Positions 1 to 9,074 are shown, counted from the stretch's first letter. The stretch: 64,000 nt of DNA from Chlamydiota bacterium (GCA_021772465.1 JAJFLX010000001.1:186001-250000), one strand, 5' to 3'. Notes: generated by a model from the letters alone, not told the origin. Made by a program: numbers and translations.

Positions 1-242
1 TTGAGTGCACAAGCCACTACCTTTCCCTCTAGGTTTTTCAACTTTTTAGAGAGAGAGAGCATCAGACGCATACCTGCGCTACTCAAATAATCGAGTTCGG
101 CAAAATCCAAGACAAGTTTAAAATTTCCGGAATCTATGATCGAATTGATTTTCTTATCGAGTTGTGGAGAAGAGGCGGCATCAAGCCGCCCCTTGACGTG
201 AACAACCACAACATCGCCTTTTTGTTCTACTTGTGCGTCCAT
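1..242 (-). CDS. STAS-domain anti-sigma factor antagonist (RsbV-like), partial
   Basis: The gene runs off the left edge; the first 80 residues are present, from an ATG preceded by AAGG. They show the beta-alpha start of a STAS domain and the segment DYLSSAGMR, which holds the serine that a partner kinase phosphorylates in RsbV/SpoIIAA proteins. Family knowledge: unphosphorylated antagonists bind the anti-sigma kinase RsbW and so free the sigma factor. Chlamydiae carry such a partner-switching system, and the position next to the murC-ddl block fits the rsbV paralogue CT765 of C. trachomatis. It lies 48 bases downstream of khpA on the same strand. Which paralogue it is cannot be settled from the fragment. 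Confidence 0.85.
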   Translation of the reverse strand, partial: MDAQVEQKGDVVVVHVKGRLDAASSPQLDKKINSIIDSGNFKLVLDFAELDYLSSAGMRLMLSLSKKLKNLEGKVVACAL

Positions 243-290
243 AATACCTTGGCTACTTTAAGCACTAGTATAGGGAAGAGACGATATTTT

Positions 291-614
291 TCAACTCAAA
301 GCCAGTTCAGGCGTAGCGATGCTCTCAGCATCTTCCGGAGTCTCCTCTCTTTTCTCTTCAGCCGCTTGCATCTGCCTTTCGGTCTGGATAAGCTCAACTT
401 GAGCCTTTTGACCCAAACGAGTCGCTACAGTGCGTACAATGGTTCGAAGTGCATTGATAGTATTGCCTCTTCGTCCAATGACTTTACCCACATCCTCGTC
501 AGCCACACGAATCTCCACGCGGAGAACCTCTTCGTCGAGAGTCGAGGAAGAGATCACGACCTCTTCGGGGTTAGAAACTAGATTCTTAATGATGTACGCT
601 ACAAAATCTTCCAT
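291..614 (-). CDS. khpA: KH-domain RNA-binding protein KhpA
   Basis: A 107-residue single KH-domain protein of the KhpA/YlqC type. I start it at the ATG before EDFVAYIIKNLVSNP because this is the usual N-terminus of the family; an in-frame extension upstream would run into cutA. The KH signature is VGKVIGRRGNTINALR, the GxxG loop that grips single-stranded RNA. In other bacteria KhpA pairs with KhpB (Jag/EloR) and affects cell elongation and small-RNA action, so a place beside the mur and fts genes makes sense. The C-terminal 35 residues are acidic and Gln/Glu-rich and extend past the usual KhpA end. AGGT precedes the ATG. Confidence 0.88.
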   Translation of the reverse strand: MEDFVAYIIKNLVSNPEEVVISSSTLDEEVLRVEIRVADEDVGKVIGRRGNTINALRTIVRTVATRLGQKAQVELIQTERQMQAAEEKREETPEDAESIATPELALS

Positions 615-663
615 TAAATTACCTATAATCAAGTGATCGGGAACCGCATCAGTGTTCCATAGA

Positions 664-999
664 TCAGGGGTTTCTTTCAAGAGTTGTCTGTTTGATCCAA
701 TCGAGATAGTCGGGATTTCCATCGACAATAGGAGTAATCAATATTTCAGGAACGTCGTATTTAGAGCGGGCAAGGAGCTCATTTTGAACACTCATTGAGA
801 GATCTTTCCTCGTTTTAAAAACAACTTTTGTCTCCTGAGAGTTCTCTAACTGCTCATCCCATAAGTAAAAGGATTCAACCCAGGGGATGATGCTAGCGCA
901 AGCCACCAGCCGCTTTTCGACCAGCAGGCGTGAAAGAGCTCTAGCTTCATCTAGACCCCCACAGGTCCACTGAATGAGAACAAAGTCAGGAGAGTTCAT
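664..999 (-). CDS. cutA: CutA1-like divalent cation tolerance protein
   Basis: A 111-residue protein of the CutA1 family, a ferredoxin-like fold that forms very stable trimers. Recognisable blocks are VLIQWTCGGLDEARALSRLL, LVACASIIPWVESFYLWD and the strand with ETKVVFKTR, ending in the YDVPEILITPI segment that contacts neighbouring subunits. The ATG before NSPDF is chosen; it overlaps the upstream FtsQ-like gene by 14 bases, so the two are probably co-translated. CutA was linked to copper tolerance in E. coli, but the biochemical role in most bacteria is unsettled. The position between murC-ddl and rsbV is what I recall for C. trachomatis. Confidence 0.88.
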   Translation of the reverse strand: MNSPDFVLIQWTCGGLDEARALSRLLVEKRLVACASIIPWVESFYLWDEQLENSQETKVVFKTRKDLSMSVQNELLARSKYDVPEILITPIVDGNPDYLDWIKQTTLERNP

Positions 1000-1747
1000 A
1001 GAAATAAGCAACCTCTGGTACGCGCAAATCAACAACGATCGGACCTCGATCGATTTGCTCGGTCAGTATAGAATAACATCTGAGTTCTTGTGCATAGTTT
1101 TTTGGTGTGAGTCGAATCACATTTCCACTTTTAAGAGAGACGACCACTTGCCTATCGCCTGCGCTTGCCGCTTCAGCAGAGGAGAGATCAATCCTGAGCA
1201 CTGATTCAGAGCCTAAAAAAGCTAGAATGTCGTGGACGAGACGAAGATGGGGGGCACTGAGTCGGCTTCCAACGGGGTGAAGAGGAGCTAGTTCTCCGAG
1301 GTAGACCTCGGGAAGTTCTTTGGGTGGAAAAAGAGAGCCACTGGAAAAAATAACACCCTGATTTCCTATTTCAGTATGAGAATAATCCCCAAGCTTGGCA
1401 ATGGGTTCTCTCAATTTATAGTGAATCAGGAGAACATTGGGTTTGATTTTCTTTAGCTCGACCTCAGAAAAGAGGTGCGTGCTTGCCAAACAGCGTAGGG
1501 CATTGTCTACACTAAATTGATTGAGAGGAGTTGGTCGATCGACTGATAGGCCAAGTACTTCAGTAAAAAAAGGGAGGGGAAGCCCCACCCCATCTTGGAC
1601 GAGCACTTCTAAGGGAGCTCCTTTTTTCGAGACAACACGCCGATAGAAAAAAAGCGACCCTTCGCCCACTCCTGAGACAATCAGAGAAGAGAAGGCGAGG
1701 ATGAGGAGAACTTTTTTCCAGCTGTAGGAGGGCGAAGCCCGATTCAT
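986..1747 (-). CDS. ftsQ: FtsQ/DivIB-like division protein with POTRA domain
   Basis: A 253-residue bitopic membrane protein: a short cytoplasmic start, one hydrophobic helix at about residues 11-30 (VLLILAFSSLIVSGVG), then an extracytoplasmic part of POTRA/FtsQ type. Identity rests mostly on topology, size and place right after murC-ddl, the classical spot for ftsQ; sequence conservation in this family is low. The ATG at 1747 overlaps the murC-ddl stop by four bases (ATGA), which argues for this start over the longer frame that would sit inside ddl. In FtsZ-less chlamydiae, FtsQ-type proteins are recruited to the division septum. Could also be called CT764-like hypothetical protein. Confidence 0.7.
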   Translation of the reverse strand: MNRASPSYSWKKVLLILAFSSLIVSGVGEGSLFFYRRVVSKKGAPLEVLVQDGVGLPLPFFTEVLGLSVDRPTPLNQFSVDNALRCLASTHLFSEVELKKIKPNVLLIHYKLREPIAKLGDYSHTEIGNQGVIFSSGSLFPPKELPEVYLGELAPLHPVGSRLSAPHLRLVHDILAFLGSESVLRIDLSSAEAASAGDRQVVVSLKSGNVIRLTPKNYAQELRCYSILTEQIDRGPIVVDLRVPEVAYFYELS

Positions 1748-4095
1748 AGGTGGTAGTGGGGGTGACGTTTTTGATTTCGGTGGCGCTCGAGAGCCAAAAT
1801 AACCAATCGATCGAGAAGCTGGGTGAGAGACACCCCCTCTCTTGCCCATACCTTTGGAAATAAACTGAGAGGCTGCATACCTGGAATGGGATTCATTTCA
1901 AAAAACCAGAACTCTTCTTCAGCATCTAGCAAAAAGTCGACTCGGGCCATGCCGCTACATCCAACTGCCTGATAGGCCCGGCGAGCATAGTTTTGCCCTT
2001 TCGCAATAATAGCCTCAGAGAGGGCTGTGTCCACTGTGGTTGCAACAGCCCGTTCACCATACTTTCGCCCATAATCTACAAAGGTGCCTCCCGAAATTTT
2101 CTCCCCAGGAGGGGGGACTGCGACTGAGCTATTGCCAATGCAGGCAAATTCGAGTTCTCGACATCCAAGCTTCGCCTCCTCAAGCATCACATGACTATCG
2201 AACTCAAAAGCCTTTTCAATAGCAGAGAGAAGCTCCTCCTTTTTTTCGACAAACCGTATTCCAATACTCGACCCCAGATGCGTTGGCTTCACATAGAGTG
2301 GTAGAGAGATTGCAGGGATTTTTTTTTCTTCGCGCCACACTTCGTAATCGAGCTGAACAGCATGTGGGGTGGGAACGTTTGCACTCTTCACGAGGTTCTT
2401 AGTCAACATTTTGTCCATACAAATGGCCGCAGAGCAATGATCAGGACCCACATAAGGTTTGCCGAGCAACTCGAAAAGCCCTTGAATGGTTCCATCCTCG
2501 CCATGGCGTCCATGCAAAATAGGAAGAAAAAGCTCACACGAGTCGAGATGAGAGGCAATATCGGGGTGAAAAAGTGGCTGCCCTTCGATTTTTTCCCCCT
2601 CAAGCAACGAGCGCGCCTTCTCATTATGAAGCCATCCACCCAATCGATCGATTCCAAAAAGCTCTACCTCATAGAGGCTGGTATTGAGCGCTTGAAGAAC
2701 CTGCTGCGCCGAGCGAAGGGAGATCTCATGCTCGGGTGACTCTCCCCCAAAAATCAACCCAACCCTCCACTTGCGCGGCTCAAAAGGCCCCTCTTCATGC
2801 AGATGAGTGATATCTCCAGCCCCTAAAGTGATGAAAAGATCGTGGGAGCGAAGGTGCCTTTTGAGCTCCACCCCTAGTTGGTCTCGAGCTACATAGCGCA
2901 CGCCCTCTTTTTCAATCTCCTCGGCAACAGCTGCTGCTGTGACTCCTAAAATAGGCTTTTCACCCGCCTCATAAATATCGGTAACCCACACTTCATCGGC
3001 CCACTCAAAAGCCGTTTTATACTTTTCGAGCGTGTCGCGAGTACGCGTGTAGCGGTGAGGTTGAAAAATCGCGATGAGACGCCTCTCTCCTACCGCCTTT
3101 TTAACCCCTTCTAGAGTTGCCCGGATTTCTGTGGGGTGGTGGGCGTAGTCGTCGAGATGACCGCTGCCGCGTCTGTGACACCTCCTCTCGACCCCTGAGA
3201 AATTGGCAAAACTTCTCCTTAGCGTCGCCTCATCTATCCCGAGAGTTCGAGCGAGCCCAAAAACTGCTGCTGCATTCAGCGCGTGGTGTTTCCCCACTAA
3301 GTTGAGACGGATATCTCGGATGATCTCTCCTCTCCACTCAAGATCGAAAGAGGACTCCCACCCTATCTGCTCGTAGCGTGTGATCTGAATATCAGCGGAA
3401 GACGAAAAGCCGTACGAGACCCCTCGCGCTCTTGCAAGGCGACAAAGCGTTGAATCATCCCCACAATAGAAGAGTAGCTCACTTTTTTTAACCCTAGCTA
3501 GGAAGGCGGAAAAAACATCTTCTAATTTCTTCTGGGAGCCGAAATAGTCCATATGCTCAGGCTCGATGTTCGTGATTATCGCCCCTTCAGGGGTGTAGTT
3601 GAGAAGAGAACCGTCGCTCTCATCAGCTTCTGCGACAAAGTACTCTCCGCGTCCTAGGTGACCATTTTTGCTCTTCCAGACCCCTCCTAGAGCAAAACTT
3701 GGATCAAATCCCCCCTCTCGAAATGTTGCTGCAAGGAGTGCGGCTGTTGAGGTTTTCCCATGTGTGCCCGTGACTGCAAATGTACGCTCCCCCCCCATGA
3801 GATCGGCGAGGAGCTCTGAACGATGAAGAAGCGTACAGCCGAGGAGTTTCGCCGCTTTAAGTTCTACATTATCGCTTTGGATGCCTGAGCTATAAACAAC
3901 GATCTGGTCCTTTGAAATATGGTTCTTACTGTGTCCTTGATGAAGTTTTGCACCAAGAGAAGCGAGCGCCTGCGCTCTTTTAGAGAGCATCAAGTCACTA
4001 CCTGAAACGAGGCGTTGCTTTTCAAGTAATATGCTCGCCAAACCGCTCATTCCGATGCCGCCGATGCCGATAAAGTGGTAGTTCTTCTTGCTCAT
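1744..4095 (-). CDS. murC-ddl: MurC-Ddl fusion: UDP-MurNAc-L-alanine ligase / D-Ala-D-Ala ligase
   Basis: A 783-residue bifunctional enzyme. Residues 1 to about 440 are MurC: the Rossmann start GIGGIGMSGLASIL, the ATP loop VTGTHGKTSTAALLAA at about 108-123 and the DYAHHPTEI motif. From about residue 443 a full Ddl follows: VGLIFGGESPEHEISL, ILHGRHGEDGTIQGLFE and the ATP-grasp end FFEMNPIPGM. It would add L-Ala to UDP-MurNAc and also make the D-Ala-D-Ala dipeptide. This fusion is a known hallmark of Chlamydiae and is the strongest single phylum marker here. It overlaps murG and the FtsQ-like gene by four bases each, so translation is coupled through the operon. Confidence 0.97.
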   Translation of the reverse strand: MSKKNYHFIGIGGIGMSGLASILLEKQRLVSGSDLMLSKRAQALASLGAKLHQGHSKNHISKDQIVVYSSGIQSDNVELKAAKLLGCTLLHRSELLADLMGGERTFAVTGTHGKTSTAALLAATFREGGFDPSFALGGVWKSKNGHLGRGEYFVAEADESDGSLLNYTPEGAIITNIEPEHMDYFGSQKKLEDVFSAFLARVKKSELLFYCGDDSTLCRLARARGVSYGFSSSADIQITRYEQIGWESSFDLEWRGEIIRDIRLNLVGKHHALNAAAVFGLARTLGIDEATLRRSFANFSGVERRCHRRGSGHLDDYAHHPTEIRATLEGVKKAVGERRLIAIFQPHRYTRTRDTLEKYKTAFEWADEVWVTDIYEAGEKPILGVTAAAVAEEIEKEGVRYVARDQLGVELKRHLRSHDLFITLGAGDITHLHEEGPFEPRKWRVGLIFGGESPEHEISLRSAQQVLQALNTSLYEVELFGIDRLGGWLHNEKARSLLEGEKIEGQPLFHPDIASHLDSCELFLPILHGRHGEDGTIQGLFELLGKPYVGPDHCSAAICMDKMLTKNLVKSANVPTPHAVQLDYEVWREEKKIPAISLPLYVKPTHLGSSIGIRFVEKKEELLSAIEKAFEFDSHVMLEEAKLGCRELEFACIGNSSVAVPPPGEKISGGTFVDYGRKYGERAVATTVDTALSEAIIAKGQNYARRAYQAVGCSGMARVDFLLDAEEEFWFFEMNPIPGMQPLSLFPKVWAREGVSLTQLLDRLVILALERHRNQKRHPHYHL

Positions 4096-5150
4096 GAGAC
4101 AATTTTTGAAATAAGAGTGGCCAAACTCGGAATGTTTCTTTGTTGTTTGTATTGTTGTATAGATGCCTTTTTCTCAGCGAGAGAATTTTCAAGCAAGTCG
4201 CAAAGCGACTGCGTGAACCGCTCCGTTTGCAACTCTTTTTCTGTAAGAAGCTCTCCACCTTTTACCACCTCAGTAAAATAGCGCGCATTTAAAAGCTGGT
4301 GATTCTCTGTAGCTTTGGGGAAAGGCACTAGAAGGGCGGGTGTTTCACTTTCAATTAACTCTGCAATTGTTCCAGCACCGGCGCGGGTAAGAGCGAGGTC
4401 TGCGATTTGCCATGCGAGAGACATCTCAGTTTCAAATGAGTTAACGAAGTGAGCTATACCATTTGATTCGTAGTGCGCTTTAGCCCTCTTTACTGAACCG
4501 TGTTTGCCTACAAAATGGAGCACTTGAATGGGAGGAAGGGAGGGTAGCGCCTTAAAAAAAATCTCGTTGAGCTGATGAGCTCCTTGAGAGCCTCCAAACA
4601 CTAGTACAGTCTTCTTCTCAGGGTCGAGACCAAAATAGTCCCATGCAGAAAGCTTTATTGAGGACTCACGAAGAGGAAAAACCACCTGCTGCGTTCTCCC
4701 TTTCAACCACTTTGCGCTCCCTGGAAAAGTCGTCGCTGTGACTTTTGCTGCCCTCGAAAAAAGACGGTTCACTTTGCCTGGAATCGCATTTTGCTCGTGG
4801 AGTACGATCGGGATTTTTTCCCATCTAGCTGCAAGTAAAAGAGGGAGCGTATAGAAGCTTCCAAAACCCACCACGAGATCAGGGCAAAATGCGCGAATGA
4901 GTCGGAGGCTCTGCCGGGCACCTTGAAATACCCGTGGGGCCCTGGCTAGTACTTGAAAAGGCTTTGAAAATGAAAACGTCGCACAGGAGATCTCTTCGAA
5001 AACGTGGCGCTCACGATCGAAGAAGGGATTGGTAGCCAGACCCCCTGCCACAAAGAGCACCTCCCAATCACCCAACTCTTCGGCGAGTGCTTGCGCTGGG
5101 AAAAGATGTCCCCCAGTCCCGCTCGCGCTTAAAATCACTTTTCTTTTCAT
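4092..5150 (-). CDS. murG: MurG, lipid II-forming GlcNAc transferase
   Basis: A 352-residue GT28 enzyme that adds GlcNAc to lipid I at the inner face of the cytoplasmic membrane. Seen: the N-terminal glycine loop SASGTGGHLFPAQALAEEL, the second glycine loop GGSQGAHQLN, and the donor-site stretch TRAGAGTIAELIE with VPFPKATENHQ after it. The start is fixed by the glycine loop at residues 9-14, which leaves no room for a later ATG, so the gene truly begins 83 bases inside the end of ftsW in another frame. Length is normal for the family (about 355). Confidence 0.96.
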   Translation of the reverse strand: MKRKVILSASGTGGHLFPAQALAEELGDWEVLFVAGGLATNPFFDRERHVFEEISCATFSFSKPFQVLARAPRVFQGARQSLRLIRAFCPDLVVGFGSFYTLPLLLAARWEKIPIVLHEQNAIPGKVNRLFSRAAKVTATTFPGSAKWLKGRTQQVVFPLRESSIKLSAWDYFGLDPEKKTVLVFGGSQGAHQLNEIFFKALPSLPPIQVLHFVGKHGSVKRAKAHYESNGIAHFVNSFETEMSLAWQIADLALTRAGAGTIAELIESETPALLVPFPKATENHQLLNARYFTEVVKGGELLTEKELQTERFTQSLCDLLENSLAEKKASIQQYKQQRNIPSLATLISKIVS

Positions 5151-6219
5151 TTTTTCCGATATTGAGCAGGACTGTCAATCCTAATAAATTGGTAATCAAA
5201 GAGGTCCCCCCCTGACTGAAAAATGGGAGGTTTACCCCCTTACTAGGCAGTAGACCTGAAACGACCCCTAAATTCAGAAAGGCCTGAAGAACAATTAGAT
5301 AAGTTATTGTCATCGCCAAATAACACCCAAGTACAGTAGAGGTGCGCATCGCAATGGCAAACCCTGCAAAGGTGATCAACATATAGAGAGTGATGAGAAA
5401 AAGAGTCCCCACAAATCCGAATTCCTCAGCATAGATGGCAGCAATATAATCATTTTGCGCTTCAGGAAGATAGGTTAGCTTTTGTAAACTCCCTCCTGGG
5501 CCGCGTCCAAATATTTTACCTGCACCTGCTGCGATTTTGGCTTGGTAGGGCTGGTGTCCTTTCCCTTTCAAGTCGAGTTCAGGATGTAAATAGACCTCTA
5601 AACGGCCGCGGACATAGGGGAGCTGAAGAGCTGCCACGCTTCCGATGACGAGCATCAAAAAGACGGGAATAGCCCAGTACTTCATGCGAATTCCGCTGAT
5701 AAAGAAAAGTGGGAGAAGCGTTGCACCCATGACAGCTGCAGAGCCATTGTCGGGCTCGAGCATCACAAGAAACATCGGGATGGCGAGCAAGGAGACGATT
5801 TTACAAAATTGCAGAAAGTTCACTTGGTGCTTGTATTTACAGGTGATCCACTCGATGTAGACCATAGGCAGAAGGTATTTTACAAGCTCTGAGGGCTGAA
5901 AAGTGAAGTTGCCGACCCCAATCCAACGGTGGGCGCCATTGCGCACCTGGCCAACGCCTGGAACATAGACTAGCACGAGCAAAAAAGTCACTAGAAGCAG
6001 CAACAGTGGGCTGAGACGAAGCAGGTGGATATAGCCTACCCTCCACACAAGCGCTGCAAAAAAGAGGCCGATACAGGCGTAGGCAATCTGGCGGTAAAGA
6101 GCCCCACGAGTGCCGCAGTGCAAGGAGCGGTCTAAAATTTCAGCTGATGAGGTATTGAATACCATCATAAGACCCAAAGCAAAAATCAGACTCACCGCGA
6201 TGAGAATGAGGAGTCTCAT
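5068..6219 (-). CDS. ftsW: FtsW, SEDS-family septal peptidoglycan polymerase
   Basis: A 383-residue polytopic membrane protein with about ten hydrophobic segments. SEDS signatures are present: GAHRWIGVGNFTFQPSELVK, a long loop with GPGGSLQKLTYLPEAQNDYIAA (the FtsW/RodA loop with the conserved Glu/Asp), and LPSKGVNLPFFSQGGTS near the end. SEDS proteins polymerise lipid II glycan strands together with a class B PBP. The stop lies 83 bases past the murG start, giving a basic tail of about 28 residues. Its start overlaps the LysM gene stop by four bases. RodA is a homologue, but the operon context favours FtsW. Confidence 0.94.
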   Translation of the reverse strand: MRLLILIAVSLIFALGLMMVFNTSSAEILDRSLHCGTRGALYRQIAYACIGLFFAALVWRVGYIHLLRLSPLLLLLVTFLLVLVYVPGVGQVRNGAHRWIGVGNFTFQPSELVKYLLPMVYIEWITCKYKHQVNFLQFCKIVSLLAIPMFLVMLEPDNGSAAVMGATLLPLFFISGIRMKYWAIPVFLMLVIGSVAALQLPYVRGRLEVYLHPELDLKGKGHQPYQAKIAAGAGKIFGRGPGGSLQKLTYLPEAQNDYIAAIYAEEFGFVGTLFLITLYMLITFAGFAIAMRTSTVLGCYLAMTITYLIVLQAFLNLGVVSGLLPSKGVNLPFFSQGGTSLITNLLGLTVLLNIGKNEKKSDFKRERDWGTSFPSASTRRRVG

Positions 6220-6830
6220 CGGATGCGGAGCCGGTCCCCCGGACGGATACGACGCGCTTTTTGCTCATCTAAGTCATTCAAGCGAAGAAGATCACTTAAG
6301 GGAATTTTATTGCGAGAGGCGATAAGCCACGGATTGTCACCCTCTTTAACGACATAAAACTCCGCTTCAACATCTTGAGGAAGTGAGGGCTCACTTTTGG
6401 ACTTTTCACTCAAAGGAACTTTGAGCATTTGCCCTATTTTGAGCTGAGTCGAAGTGATGTTATTTGCCTTCATGATTGCTGCAACACTTGTCTGATTGGC
6501 CTTGGCAATCTTTTCGAGAAAATCTCCCTCTTTTACTGTCACATGAACCATCTTGGGCTCAGGAGCTACTACAGGGGTTGGTGTGAAGGCTAACTCCACC
6601 TCCTCTGTCAGAGGGATCAGCTCCTCTTCACCCTCAGGGGCTAAGGTAGGCACAGAAGCGATCGGCTCGAAAAACGCCTCCTCGGGGGGCTCTTCGCCTC
6701 TTTTCACAAGCTGCACCTCCCCTTGAACCGATGATTCTATCCGATCGGGCCGCGTCGCTGTGGCAAATAAAATCATCAGCAAGGCGGCATTCACTAAGAC
6801 GGCAACAATAATGGTATCTCTGCGGCTCAT
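6216..6830 (-). CDS. LysM protein (NlpD/AmiB-adaptor-like), membrane anchored
   Basis: A 204-residue protein starting at the ATG before SRRDTIIVAVL, which overlaps the murD stop as ATGA. One N-terminal helix (about 6-24) is followed by a Glu/Pro-rich linker, a first LysM at about residues 100-145 (VTVKEGDFLEKIAKANQTS) and a second at about 158-204 (YVVKEGDNPWLIASRNKIP). LysM modules bind GlcNAc-containing glycan. There is no M23 peptidase domain, unlike true NlpD. The equivalent C. trachomatis gene between murD and ftsW (CT759) is annotated nlpD. Probable role: periplasmic binding of the scarce septal peptidoglycan. Confidence 0.88.
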   Translation of the reverse strand: MSRRDTIIVAVLVNAALLMILFATATRPDRIESSVQGEVQLVKRGEEPPEEAFFEPIASVPTLAPEGEEELIPLTEEVELAFTPTPVVAPEPKMVHVTVKEGDFLEKIAKANQTSVAAIMKANNITSTQLKIGQMLKVPLSEKSKSEPSLPQDVEAEFYVVKEGDNPWLIASRNKIPLSDLLRLNDLDEQKARRIRPGDRLRIR

Positions 6831-7966
6831 TTTAAACTCCTCAACCCACAAACAAGTTCCCTAAATCTTTCTCCTCGATGCTCATAACTTTCAAACTGAT
6901 CCAAGCTTGAACACCCAGGAGATAGTAGCACGGTATCCCCCTTCTTTGCCAGCTGCGTTGCACTTTTCAAAGCCGACTCCAGATCTGGTTTGCAACTAAC
7001 AGAAAGAGAATAAGATAAATCCTCAAAAATTCTATCGGCTGCTTGACCGAATGCGAGGATGTGCTTGACGCGCGTACCAAAACTCTCAATCCAGGGGGCA
7101 TAAGAAGCCCCTTTGTCGATCCCACCAGCGAGAAGAATCAAAGAGCCTGGAACTGCCTGAACAGCTTTACACACAGCATCGACATTAGTGGCTTTACTAT
7201 CGTTGATAAAGCTTATCCCATCGATTTCACCTACCCGCTCGATCCGGTGAGGAGGTTTTTTGAACGTCTCTATCCCCTCTTTGAGTATTTGGTCATCTAC
7301 GCCTGTTAGGGCTGCTGCTGCTGACATATTTTCCACATCATGAGGGTACCACTCCCTCCTTCTATAACTAAGAGCGAGAATCGTTTCAACTCTTTCCTTA
7401 TTGAGCTCCGAGCCTAAAATCAAAGGGGCCGTAGGTTGAAGCAGTTCTCGGATTCGATGTTTGGCTTTGGAGTAGGCCTCAAAAGAGCCGTGGTGATCGA
7501 GATGATTGGGTGTGATATTGAGTAGAACGGCACCCTTTAGCGCAGCTCGTGGTGTGATGCTTTCAAGCTGAAAAGAGCTCAATTCAACGATAAAAAGGTC
7601 GGCCTCTTGCTCGACTCGAGAGATGAGTGGAATCCCGATATTTCCAGCTACGACCCCTTTTTTTCCGGCAAGGCGAAGCAAGTGGGCAGCAAAGAGGGTG
7701 GTTGTGGTTTTTCCATTCGATCCTGTGATACCCACGACCTGTTTTTTTTGTTTGACCAGCTCCTCAAAAGCGAGGTCTACTTCCCCTATTACAGGAATTC
7801 CCTGAGCCTTTGCAGCGTGAACAGTAGGGTGGCTCATAGGGACCCCGGGTGATTTGACTACAAGGTCTCCCTTTTGCGTCTCATCTAGAACCCTATCCCC
7901 TCGTTTTTCCAGGTAGGTCTTTGCCGCCTTGCCGCTTAAACCAGATCCTATAACAACGACATCCAT
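6827..7966 (-). CDS. murD: MurD, UDP-MurNAc-L-Ala:D-Glu ligase
   Basis: A 379-residue Mur ligase. Seen: the N-terminal dinucleotide-like motif VIGSGLSGKAAKTYL, the ATP loop GITGSNGKTTTTLFAAHLL, the NHLDHHGSFEAYSKAKHRI metal/ATP segment, and FINDSKATNVDAV. It adds D-Glu to UDP-MurNAc-L-Ala. It is shorter than E. coli MurD (438) because the N-terminal and C-terminal domains are trimmed; all catalytic blocks are still visible. It heads the minus-strand run murD-lysM-ftsW-murG-murC-ddl-ftsQ-cutA; in C. trachomatis mraY would sit directly upstream, but here mraY and murF are separated (see findings). Confidence 0.95.
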   Translation of the reverse strand: MDVVVIGSGLSGKAAKTYLEKRGDRVLDETQKGDLVVKSPGVPMSHPTVHAAKAQGIPVIGEVDLAFEELVKQKKQVVGITGSNGKTTTTLFAAHLLRLAGKKGVVAGNIGIPLISRVEQEADLFIVELSSFQLESITPRAALKGAVLLNITPNHLDHHGSFEAYSKAKHRIRELLQPTAPLILGSELNKERVETILALSYRRREWYPHDVENMSAAAALTGVDDQILKEGIETFKKPPHRIERVGEIDGISFINDSKATNVDAVCKAVQAVPGSLILLAGGIDKGASYAPWIESFGTRVKHILAFGQAADRIFEDLSYSLSVSCKPDLESALKSATQLAKKGDTVLLSPGCSSLDQFESYEHRGERFRELVCGLRSLK

Positions 7967-8044
7967 GTTACATAGCCCTAGTGCTTAGAGATAAAAAAAT
8001 CCCCTTAGTCATTTCTAATTTTGATAGGAACGTGCTCTTTTTCA

Positions 8045-8908
8045 TCAGCGCAAATCGAGATCAAAACGCTTCTGCCAGTCAATCACCCAGGTGAACTCAT
8101 CCCCTGTTTTGCGAAAGAGCAGCCTTTCTACAAAGACCTCCTTTTCATGCAAATCGAGAAGATAGAATGTTCCGTCAGGTTTGTGAGCTGCCGACCCGCT
8201 ATTGAGTACGAGTGGGAGTCCTTGATTTTGGTTGTCGATGATGTAGGGAGCGTGGTCATGACCATGGAGGTAGAGTTTGACTTGGGGGTGACGCTTTAAA
8301 ATGCGCTGCAGCCTTTTTTTGCCCGATAGATCATGAGAGGGACTTTTGGAGTGGAAAAGAGGAAAATGGTTTGCCAAAACCACTTGGTCTCCCTCTGGAA
8401 TCGAAGCTAGAGTCTCTTCAAGAGGAGCCTCCATCGCTTTAAAAAATCGACCAAAGGCGCATAAAGGGGGGGTGGCTAGTGCACAATCGAGCCCCACCCA
8501 CCACCATTTTTTCCCGAGACTCCGTTTCTCGATTCGCTGCTTTTTCAACTCAGGGGAGGGAAAATAGGTGTAAAACCGCTTACTTCTTTGAGCGCCACCT
8601 GTATAGCAGTCATGGTTTCCTGGAAGGAGGTAGACGGGTTGAGAGAAGGAGTCGACGAATTTCTTTGCCTGAAGAAATTCTCCCTTTAGGGAGGTCGAGG
8701 TAAAATCTCCTGTAATACAGACCGCTTCCACATCTAGCGTGTTAAAAAGCTCGGGAAGATGGGAGAGGTGCTCAGTCTGATAGGCACTTCTTCTAAAAAG
8801 CAACAAATTGAAGTTGCCGATCCACCGTTTAGAGAAAAATTGAGTCGGATTACGGGCGATGATTGAAAAGTGGGGATCAGATAGGTGAGCAATTCTTAAA
8901 CCGGTCAT
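8045..8908 (-). CDS. Calcineurin-like metallophosphoesterase
   Basis: A 287-residue dinuclear metal phosphoesterase. The five family motifs are all there in order: LSDPHF (Asp-x-His), CITGDFTS (Gly-Asp), LLPGNHDCYT (Gly-Asn-His-Asp/Glu), VLANHFPLF and LYLHGHDHAP (Gly-His-x-His). The start is the ATG two codons inside the longest frame, which itself begins with TTG; AGG lies upstream. The substrate cannot be told from sequence; homologues act on cyclic nucleotides, phosphodiesters or UDP-diacylglucosamine. It occupies the place of C. trachomatis CT754, next to the groEL paralogue. Confidence 0.9.
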   Translation of the reverse strand: MTGLRIAHLSDPHFSIIARNPTQFFSKRWIGNFNLLLFRRSAYQTEHLSHLPELFNTLDVEAVCITGDFTSTSLKGEFLQAKKFVDSFSQPVYLLPGNHDCYTGGAQRSKRFYTYFPSPELKKQRIEKRSLGKKWWWVGLDCALATPPLCAFGRFFKAMEAPLEETLASIPEGDQVVLANHFPLFHSKSPSHDLSGKKRLQRILKRHPQVKLYLHGHDHAPYIIDNQNQGLPLVLNSGSAAHKPDGTFYLLDLHEKEVFVERLLFRKTGDEFTWVIDWQKRFDLDLR

Positions 8909-8986
8909 AATCAAGAGCCTATCAAAGAGGGTGATTTTCGTCTCTTATGTTATAAAACTCGCATTATCAACGACTTAAATATTATT

Positions 8987-9015
8987 TTGATAATATAACT
9001 AAAAAAGTATTAAAT
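8987..9015 (+). promoter_or_regulatory. Candidate sigma-66/70-type promoter for the small basic protein gene
   Basis: TTGATA (5 of 6 to TTGACA), a 17-base spacer, then TTAAAT (4 of 6 to TATAAT), in an AT-rich block between divergent genes. It would give a leader of about 50 bases before the ATG at 9075. Based on consensus matching only. Confidence 0.35.
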
Positions 9016-9074
9016 ATAACTATCAGAGGGTTTTAATTTATTCTCTGAAAACATCATAAGAATAAAGAGGTTAT

